Part shown: positions 1 through 5,233 of the stretch, in pieces | How the letters are laid out: each line of letters starts with the position of its first letter | Numbering within the stretch: position 1 is the stretch's first letter | From: Prevotellaceae bacterium UBA711 | GTDB taxonomy: Bacteria; Bacteroidota; Bacteroidia; Bacteroidales; Bacteroidaceae | NCBI GenBank assembly: GCA_002297545.1 | Contig: DBLZ01000007.1 | Location: forward strand, 1 to 14,583 | DNA: 14,583 nucleotides | Reading direction: 5' to 3' | Program-made: the position numbers and the translations under genes | The notes under the pieces: model-generated | Databases searched by the model: none | What the model was told of the DNA's origin: nothing | The model's input: only the letters and a program-made list of their open reading frames with translations

Positions 1-164
1 AAGCAAGACGGCGGATAGAAAGACAAAACACCTGAAAAGGCAATGGTAATGGACGGAATCTTACCTTCCCCCACCCATTGTCGGTCTAATGGCCGATTTG
101 GGATAATATATGATACTGCCTCTGAAGATGTGTCATGGATTGTGTTTCTGAGTAGCTGCGCATC

Positions 165-252
165 CGAAAGTCCAGTAGAAACGCGGACGAGAGTCTACTG
201 AAGTTAGGGGCGAGAGTCTAATAGAGTCAAGCCCCCGACTCCAGTAGAGTCA
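165..252. repeat. Four-copy degenerate short repeat
   Basis: Four imperfect copies of a unit close to CGAGAGTCYAGTAGAGTCA begin at 165, 188, 211 and 236, so the spacing is 23, 23 and 25 bases. Copies 3 and 4 are partly self-complementary: TCTA-A-TAGA in copy 3, and GACTC-CAGTA-GAGTC in copy 4. The copies differ from each other at several positions and the inter-copy bases are very short, so this is not a CRISPR array. Function is unknown; it may be a cluster of protein-binding sites or simply an old tandem duplication. Confidence 0.6.
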
Positions 253-308
253 AAAATACGTGTCTCCCGACGGTCTGCCTTTGATCTCATTTTTTTTGCT
301 TTTGGGGA

Positions 309-327
309 TTTGGAGTGTCACTCCAAA
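309..327. repeat. Perfect palindrome downstream of tag
   Basis: TTTGGAGTG-T-CACTCCAAA is a perfect 9+1+9 inverted repeat, 21 bases past the tag stop codon. It could fold as a hairpin in the tag mRNA and stabilise or end it. No T-run follows directly on either strand, so it is not a textbook intrinsic terminator. An operator is the alternative reading. Confidence 0.5.
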
Positions 328-347
328 GGTCAGATGAACCTTTTTTG

Positions 348-905
348 TCAATCTTGTCGGTTGTGGTATAAGAAGCATCCCGGTTGGTGCGAATTGATAA
401 TGCCTATGGATTGCAGGAAGGCATAGATGGTGGTGGAGCCAACGAACTTCATGCCACGGCGGCGCAGGTCGGCGGAAATGGTGTCTGATAGTGGCGAGGT
501 GGTGGAAATGTGGTCATAGATAGGCTCTGATGGGCACAGGTTGGCAAGGTAAGCGTCAAATGAGCCGAATTCGGCCTGTATGTTACTGAAGATGCGCGTG
601 TTGTTGATGGCGGCTGTTATCTTGGCACGGTTGCGGATGATGCCGGGATTGGACATGAGGGCTGCTATCTTGGCATTGTCGTAGGCCAGTATCTTGTCGC
701 GGTCGAAGTTGTCGAAGGCTTGGCGGAAGGCTTCGCGCTTGTTGAGTATGCACTCCCAGGACAGACCGGCCTGGAAACTCTCCAAAATCAGGAGTTCCAG
801 CAGATGGCGGTCGTCGTGTACGGGGCGTCCCCATTCTTCATCGTGGTAATGTATATAGAGCGGGTTCTTGGGGTTGGCCCAAAAGCAGCGTGTTTTGGCA
901 GTCAT
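348..905 (-). CDS. tag: DNA-3-methyladenine glycosylase I (Tag)
   Basis: A base-excision repair enzyme that removes 3-methyladenine from alkylated DNA in the cytoplasm, leaving an abasic site. The 185 residues match the usual length (E. coli Tag is 187) and align with it end to end from memory. The family zinc site is complete: Cys7, His21, His173 and Cys177. The YHDEEWG motif (20-26), the base-pocket segment ESFQAGLSW with Glu42 (42-50), and the C-terminal RRGMKFVGSTT segment are all present. It lies 33 bases downstream of the HsdR-N-like gene on the same strand and has no clear promoter of its own in that gap, so the two are probably co-transcribed. A palindrome (309-327) follows the stop. 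Nothing is missing or truncated. Confidence 0.96.
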   Translation of the reverse strand: MTAKTRCFWANPKNPLYIHYHDEEWGRPVHDDRHLLELLILESFQAGLSWECILNKREAFRQAFDNFDRDKILAYDNAKIAALMSNPGIIRNRAKITAAINNTRIFSNIQAEFGSFDAYLANLCPSEPIYDHISTTSPLSDTISADLRRRGMKFVGSTTIYAFLQSIGIINSHQPGCFLYHNRQD

Positions 906-938
906 AGTATATATGTATAATGTATAGTGTGCTTGTCG

Positions 939-1388
939 TTACATCAGGTCTTCATGTCGGGGAATGCTTCGGAGGAATGTCACTGTTCCGTCCTTGCCAA
1001 TGTGGCAACAGTAGTGCTGCATGCCGTTGCTGACGATGAGGTATGGTACTTGCAGCACTATGTTGTAGCGGGTAATCTGGTTAAAGGTCTTTTGGCTGAG
1101 TTGTATGTGCGGGGCCTTGAACTCCATGATGATGAGCGGCTTGCCATGGACATCGTAGAATACGGCATCGGCACGGCGCTGTTGCCCGTTCTGCTTCAGG
1201 CTGATTTCGTGTCCCATGCGGGCCAATGGGTAGCCAAGCGTCTCCACCATCCAATGTGTGAAGTGCTGGCGCACCCATTCCTCAGGCGTGAGCACAATCC
1301 AGCGTAGGCGTACATGATCCCAAACGTAGAGGCGGCCATTTCGCCGCTCCATTTTTATGTCAGTGTGTGGAAGGTTCAGTTCGAGCAT
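939..1388 (-). CDS. Stand-alone HsdR N-terminal-like PD-(D/E)XK nuclease domain protein
   Basis: A 149-residue protein that resembles only the nuclease domain found at the N-terminus of type I restriction HsdR subunits. No helicase, HsdM or HsdS lies nearby, so it is not a restriction system. The nuclease core is visible: Glu61, Asp74 in RADAVFYD, then EFK (89-91) after the strand PLIIM. A QxxxY pair (Gln104, Tyr108), typical of HsdR nuclease domains, follows. The segment TPEEWVRQHF (34-43) is a family signature in Bacteroidota homologues, as I recall them. The start at 1388 gives the usual MLxLNLP opening. It is divergent from AMP nucleosidase and upstream of tag on the same strand. The complete catalytic residues suggest an active DNA nuclease, but its substrate and role are unknown; a DNA-maintenance function is inferred from the neighbours. 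Confidence 0.88.
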   Translation of the reverse strand: MLELNLPHTDIKMERRNGRLYVWDHVRLRWIVLTPEEWVRQHFTHWMVETLGYPLARMGHEISLKQNGQQRRADAVFYDVHGKPLIIMEFKAPHIQLSQKTFNQITRYNIVLQVPYLIVSNGMQHYCCHIGKDGTVTFLRSIPRHEDLM

Positions 1389-1425
1389 CAGGGTGATAAA
1401 TGTTCAAAAGAACGTGGGTATCATG

Positions 1426-1455
1426 TTGCCCATTCGTGCTTTTTGCGTATCTTTG
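1426..1455 (+). promoter_or_regulatory. Promoter of AMP nucleosidase (TTG-N19-TATCTTTG)
   Basis: A perfect Bacteroidota -7 box TAnnTTTG lies at 1448-1455, with TTG at 1426-1428 as the -33 element, 19 bases away. Transcription should begin near 1462, giving a leader of only about 18 bases before the ATG at 1480. Confidence 0.75.
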
Positions 1456-1461
1456 CAAGAA

Positions 1462-1490
1462 CAAAGGTAGATAAAAACTATGAAAACCAA
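1462..1490 (-). promoter_or_regulatory. Promoter of the HsdR-N-like gene and tag (TACCTTTG)
   Basis: Read leftward, TACCTTTG at 1469-1462 is a perfect -7 box. A TTG (1490-1488) lies 18 bases upstream, slightly short of the usual 19-21. It faces the amn -7 box only six bases away, so the predicted start of each transcript falls near the other promoter's -7 box and polymerase should be unable to occupy both at once. Confidence 0.6.
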
Positions 1491-2256
1491 GCAAGAAATA
1501 GTCGAAAATTGGTTGCCGAGATACACCAACCACGCCTTGGAGGACTTTGGGGAATATATGTTGCTGACTAATTTCAATAACTATGTAGACCTCTTTTGTC
1601 AGCATTATGGTGTAGAGACACCGGACTATGCATCCAATATGCGTATGGCAACGGCCGAGAATATCACCATCATAAATTTTGGCATGGGCAGTCCCAATGC
1701 GGCCATTATCATGGATTTGCTGTCGGCCATCAGTCCCAAAGCCTGCCTGTTTTTGGGTAAATGCGGAGGACTGAGCCATAAGACCCGTTGCGGTGACCTC
1801 ATTTTGCCCATAGCAGGCATAAGGGGCGAGGGAACCAGCAACGATTACTTCCCGCCGGAGGTGCCTGCGTTGCCTGCATTCATGTTGCAGCGTGCCGTGT
1901 CTTCTACCATCCGCGACATGGGGCTGGACTATTGGACCGGTACCGTGTACACTACCAACCGTAGGGTGTGGGAGCACGATGATAGATTTAAGGAATACTT
2001 GCGCACCACCCGTGCCATGGGAGTGGACATGGAGACGGCCACGCTGTTTACCTGTGGCTTTGCCAACCGCATTCCCACCGGTGCCTTGCTCTTGGTGTCA
2101 GACAATCCTATGACACCGGATGGTGTGAAGACAACCGAAAGTGATACGGAGGTGACACGGAATTTCGTGCGCACGCATGTACTTATAGGTATAGAGGCGT
2201 TGGAGATGATCAAGAATGAAAAGAAGACAGTCCGCCATTTGAAGTTTGATTACTGA
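1480..2256 (+). CDS. amn: AMP nucleosidase, catalytic-domain-only form
   Basis: Hydrolyses AMP to adenine and ribose 5-phosphate in the cytoplasm, linking purine salvage with the pentose phosphate pool. At 258 residues it holds only the nucleoside phosphorylase-like catalytic domain; E. coli Amn (484 residues) has an additional N-terminal domain that is absent here. Visible motifs are the Gly-rich FGMGSPNAA (68-75), GKCGGL (93-98), the ribose-binding GVDMET with Met184-Glu185 (181-186), and SDNP with Asp208, which would contact the purine. The ATG at 1480 sits about 18 bases after the predicted transcription start, with no good Shine-Dalgarno site, as is usual in this phylum. holA follows 65 bases later on the same strand. 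A generic nucleoside phosphorylase is the alternative, but the DNPMTPDGVKT segment resembles Amn. Confidence 0.9.
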   Translation: MKTKQEIVENWLPRYTNHALEDFGEYMLLTNFNNYVDLFCQHYGVETPDYASNMRMATAENITIINFGMGSPNAAIIMDLLSAISPKACLFLGKCGGLSHKTRCGDLILPIAGIRGEGTSNDYFPPEVPALPAFMLQRAVSSTIRDMGLDYWTGTVYTTNRRVWEHDDRFKEYLRTTRAMGVDMETATLFTCGFANRIPTGALLLVSDNPMTPDGVKTTESDTEVTRNFVRTHVLIGIEALEMIKNEKKTVRHLKFDY

Positions 2257-2321
2257 CGTATGGAGGGCTGGGCGTACTGTCTGTATTTTTCAATAATCGC
2301 TGATATACACATAAACATGTC

Positions 2322-3329
2322 ATGACCTACGAAGAGATAGCAAAATGCATTAAGGCCGGCAATATCTCCCCGGTGTATTGCCTGATGGGTGACGAACCTT
2401 ATTATATAGACCGCATGGAGGCATATATAACGGCTAAAGTGATGCCTCAGTCCAATCGTGATTTCGACATGGAACTGCTCTATGGCAGCGATGTGGATGC
2501 CATTCGTGTGGCCGACACTTGCAGGCAGTTCCCTATGTTGGGTGAACGTAGGCTGGTGGTGGTGCGTGAATTCCAGCAGATGCGTACCTCTCAGGATGCT
2601 CTTGTGGCGTACTGCAAGAATCCATCTGTCTCCACAGTCCTTGTGCTGTGCAACAAGAATGGGACTTTGGACAAGCGTAAACCGCTCTATAAGGTTATAG
2701 AGAAACTGGGCGTGGTGCTCGAAAGCAAGCGTGTCTATGAGAAATCCTTGCCTGCATTCATACAAAACTACCTGAAGAGTGCCAAGAAAGACATTGAGCC
2801 TAAGGCCGTGCAAATGCTGATCGATCATGTCGGTACAGATCTGATGCGCATGTCTGGCGAATTGGACAAGCTACTCGTGGCCATGCCGACGCAGGAGAGT
2901 AGGGTGACGGCAGCGCTGGTGGAAGCTCAAACCGGCATGAGCAAGGATTTCAATAATTTCGAGCTGATAGCTGCGATTGCCCAAAAACAAAAATCTCAAG
3001 TGGCACTCATATTGAAGTATCTTGACAAGAATCCTCGAGCGTTTGCCCTGCCGGTGACCCTGTCACAAATGTTTGGCTTCTTTGCTGATCTCATGCAGGC
3101 TTACTATAGTCCCGACAGGACCGAGCGTGGCATTGCCCAATGGTTGGGTAAGCCTGATTGGAAGGTGCGCAATGAGATTATGCCCGCCATGCGTCTCTAT
3201 ACCGGCAGGCGAGTGATGGAGATCTTGGCACTCATCCGACAGACCGATGCAGCAAGCAAAGGTGTAGGAGGATGTAAAACTTCGCCTGGTGATCTGCTCC
3301 TGGAGTTAGTTTATAGCATCCTCGAGTAG
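2322..3329 (+). CDS. holA: DNA polymerase III subunit delta (HolA)
   Basis: The wrench subunit of the clamp loader: it binds and opens the beta sliding clamp so that the clamp can be loaded on primed DNA. The 335 residues agree with E. coli HolA (343). The N-terminal AAA+-like fold is seen in SPVYCLMGDEPYYID (16-30) and FPMLGERRLVVVRE (70-83), with no functional Walker A motif, as expected for delta. The mid-region RMSGELDKLL is the usual family signature, and the C-terminal helical collar ends in DLLLELVYSILE. The start at 2322 is chosen because the ATG six bases upstream runs straight into TGA. It may be co-transcribed with amn across a 65-base gap, since I see no convincing promoter there. 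A strong terminator lies 21 bases after the stop. Confidence 0.94.
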   Translation: MTYEEIAKCIKAGNISPVYCLMGDEPYYIDRMEAYITAKVMPQSNRDFDMELLYGSDVDAIRVADTCRQFPMLGERRLVVVREFQQMRTSQDALVAYCKNPSVSTVLVLCNKNGTLDKRKPLYKVIEKLGVVLESKRVYEKSLPAFIQNYLKSAKKDIEPKAVQMLIDHVGTDLMRMSGELDKLLVAMPTQESRVTAALVEAQTGMSKDFNNFELIAAIAQKQKSQVALILKYLDKNPRAFALPVTLSQMFGFFADLMQAYYSPDRTERGIAQWLGKPDWKVRNEIMPAMRLYTGRRVMEILALIRQTDAASKGVGGCKTSPGDLLLELVYSILE

Positions 3330-3350
3330 GAATTTTGTTACATGTCCATT

Positions 3351-3380
3351 AAGAAATGCCCCTTTTATGGGGCATTTCTT
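3351..3380 (+). terminator. Intrinsic terminator after holA
   Basis: AAGAAATGCCCC (3351-3362) pairs perfectly with GGGGCATTTCTT (3369-3380) around the loop TTTTAT: a 12-base-pair stem with T-rich sequence at its end. It closes the amn-holA unit. The symmetric A and T runs would let it work in both directions. Confidence 0.85.
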
Positions 3381-4064
3381 TTCTATATGCTTTTGTGGAG
3401 TGGGGGCGTATTTTCTGCATCAATTTTTTCTGCATTAGTGTATTAGCATGGACGTCTGCCCGCTGAGAATCGCGTAAATTCGCGCTTGCAACCATCTGTG
3501 CGCATAAACAAAAATTTGGAGAAAATGGTGGTAATAACAGGTCGTCAAAAATACACTTAACAGACGATAACATTTGAATACCTGCATATATCGACAATGT
3601 TTGTTAATGTAAATTCGCGTATTAACACACACAGTGGTTCCTGTTCTATACAAACGCAAATCATGTACGTTTGTTAATCTACTGTTTGCTTATGCGAATG
3701 GCTGCATTAGCAAGAGGTTAATGCATAAATAATCCGGGGGACGCAAAGAGCGTAATCAGCTATAAATAAATAATTAAGTACGCGAGTGTTGTAGCTCATG
3801 TTTTTACTACCTGAGGAATATGAGGACGTGTGGCGAGAACAGGGCGAATTATCGAAATGAGCTGTATTTTACGCCCAATAAACGCCTCTAAAAGAGTTTG
3901 ATAATAATAGTGGAGTGTATTGCGCTGCTTTAAGTACGAATGCGATTGTTGTTCAGCCGCATTTACGCATGCTAATTTCTAAATGTAAAACAGGGAGTCT
4001 GTGATGGTGTTTAGAGATGTGAACGCACCGATACAGATACGAATTTGAATTTATATACCAACAA
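3381..4064. other. A+T-rich noncoding spacer with repeated words
   Basis: About 680 bases between the holA terminator and the promoter of the XRE regulator. I see no credible gene: the only longer open frames run leftward, and one of them reads through the holA terminator hairpin. Repeated words are present: GTAAATTCGCG at 3474-3484 and 3609-3619, and GTTTGTTAAT at 3599-3608 and 3669-3678. There is also a TGTTAAT / ATTAACA inverted repeat (3602-3608 with 3621-3627). These may be binding sites for the downstream regulator or the remains of lost genes. Confidence 0.55.
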
Positions 4065-4096
4065 TTTGTAAATCTGAACGAAAATTTGTACCTTTG
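4065..4096 (+). promoter_or_regulatory. Promoter of the XRE regulator (TTTG-N20-TACCTTTG)
   Basis: TTTG at 4065-4068, a 20-base spacer and TACCTTTG at 4089-4096 form a near-ideal Bacteroidota housekeeping promoter. Transcription should start near 4103, giving a leader of about 70 bases before the gene's ATG at 4175. This also rules out coding starts located inside the -7 box. Confidence 0.8.
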
Positions 4097-4174
4097 TGCG
4101 TATGTTTACAAACGGGAATTTTGGGAAAAAGAGCCTCATCCCCGTCACAAGACCATATTGACATCGTAAGAGTT

Positions 4175-4714
4175 ATGAAAGAACGTATTCGCCAACTGAT
4201 GTTGGACAAGGGTATGACCCAAAAAACATTCGCATCGGAACTATGTATTGCCGAGGCTACGCTCTCTGGAATTTACAATGGACGCACCCGTCCGACAAAC
4301 CTGACTATAAGTGCTATTCACGAGCGGTTCCCTGACGTGAACATTTCGTGGTTGATGTTTGGTGAAGGTGACATGTATGTCTCTGTCTCATCGGAGCAAC
4401 ATGTCGGGGATGCACACGCTGATGAGTCAAAGTCTCTGACCGTTGAAGGTGATCTGTTTCGCAATTCGCATACTTCAACTGAAGTTAAGGGAACTGGTGG
4501 CAGGATGTCGGAGGCGAATGGTGTATCGGTCACGGGTACGTCGCAGCCGTCTGGTGGTGGGGCTGTCAATGGTGTTTCGGCCGTGTCCCCAGTGACTTCA
4601 ATTATGCCTTCGCAGATACAATATATAGAGAAATATATTGACAAACCCCAGCGTAAAATTACAGAAATCCGGATATTCTTCGATGACGGAACTTATGAAA
4701 CCTTCACACCTTGA
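4175..4714 (+). CDS. XRE/Cro-type helix-turn-helix transcriptional regulator
   Basis: A 179-residue protein with an N-terminal XRE DNA-binding domain (about 1-68). The helix-turn-helix covers roughly 14-35 (GMTQKTFASELCIAEATLSG), and the domain ends in the phrase FPDVNISWLMFGEGDMY, characteristic of a Bacteroidales family. A Ser/Gly/Thr-rich, probably disordered linker follows (about 70-145). The C-terminus ends in a short conserved-looking strand, KITEIRIFFDDGTYETFTP (161-179). The open frame continues upstream to 4094, but that TTG lies inside the promoter, so the ATG at 4175 is the likely start. It has its own promoter and a long upstream spacer with repeated words, which would suit self-regulation. 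Target genes are unknown, and no phage or toxin gene is adjacent. Confidence 0.85.
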   Translation: MKERIRQLMLDKGMTQKTFASELCIAEATLSGIYNGRTRPTNLTISAIHERFPDVNISWLMFGEGDMYVSVSSEQHVGDAHADESKSLTVEGDLFRNSHTSTEVKGTGGRMSEANGVSVTGTSQPSGGGAVNGVSAVSPVTSIMPSQIQYIEKYIDKPQRKITEIRIFFDDGTYETFTP

Positions 4715-4716
4715 GT

Positions 4717-4857
4717 ATGATTACTAGGCATGAGCAATGTCCCTCATCGGGGGGGCAGAAGTGTGTCATTGCCGCCTGTATGCGGCTTCTTGGGCATGTT
4801 TTCCATCGTATGTGGGATGTGATGGCCGATATTCTTCATGGATATTTAATTTATTGA
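4717..4857 (+). CDS. Possible 46-residue small ORF after the XRE gene
   Basis: An ATG two bases after the XRE stop opens a 46-residue frame (MITRHEQCPSSGG...), rich in Cys, His, Met and Trp and ending in HGYLIY. The tight spacing would fit translational coupling. I do not recognise the protein, it has no domain, and a GCCGC/GCGGC hairpin lies inside it, so it may be chance. Conservation of the frame in relatives would decide. Confidence 0.2.
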   Translation: MITRHEQCPSSGGQKCVIAACMRLLGHVFHRMWDVMADILHGYLIY

Positions 4858-5169
4858 TACAGATACTTATATATATGTCTTAATCTCCTCTGTTGACGCT
4901 TGTGGCTGGCATATTTACATGATTCTGACATGAAGCTCACGTCTGGCCGATTCTCAAGAGGGGCCCTCTCATGGGGCAGACATTGGATAGTTATATGCAA
5001 ATAGATATTGTGTCAAGGTATTGATATTCAGTGTATAGGCTGGTTTGTGAATGAAGCAGGATGAGCATAGAACTTACTTCCTTAATGTTCTTCATATTCT
5101 CTTTATAGACTATGTAATATGGCATGTGTTGTATCGGGTTATTGCTATCTCTAATGCCTAATTTGGTTT
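4858..5169. other. Noncoding gap between convergent genes
   Basis: About 310 bases between the end of the XRE unit and the terminator of the leftward barrel gene. I see no gene, RNA or clear regulatory element. The sequence is A+T-rich. Confidence 0.5.
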
Positions 5170-5212
5170 AAAAAAAGGTACACATGTCCCGATAGGGTGA
5201 CGTGTGTACCTT
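5170..5212 (-). terminator. Intrinsic terminator of the outer-membrane barrel gene
   Basis: Read leftward, AAGGTACACA (5212-5203) pairs with TGTGTACCTT (5184-5175), and inner CACCC/GGGAC bases can extend the fold. A T-run from the stem end to 5170 follows. It lies about 20 bases after the barrel gene stop codon and is a strong rho-independent terminator. Confidence 0.88.
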
Positions 5213-5233
5213 CATTTGTGCTATATAGCAACT

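Larger units (their letters stand above)
1..347. other. Noncoding left end
   Basis: No credible reading frame is visible on either strand. The stretch lies downstream of the leftward tag gene. It contains a four-copy degenerate repeat (165-252) and a 19-base palindrome (309-327), both listed separately, plus short T-runs near 285-292 and 341-346. Whatever gene lies further left is outside the window. Confidence 0.6.

Noticed and set aside
165..252. Possible CRISPR array
   Set aside because: Repeats are only about 17-19 bases and imperfect, with 4-7 bases between copies. There are no unique spacers and no cas genes.
939..1388. Part of a type I restriction-modification system
   Set aside because: No helicase part of HsdR, no HsdM and no HsdS occur nearby, and the protein is complete as a single domain.
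3349..3659. Leftward frames of 82 and 74 residues after holA
   Set aside because: They have no recognisable domains; one reads through the holA terminator hairpin and the two overlap each other in different frames.
4094..4174. Upstream TTG start for the XRE regulator
   Set aside because: The TTG is part of the -7 promoter box and the extra 27 residues do not resemble the family.
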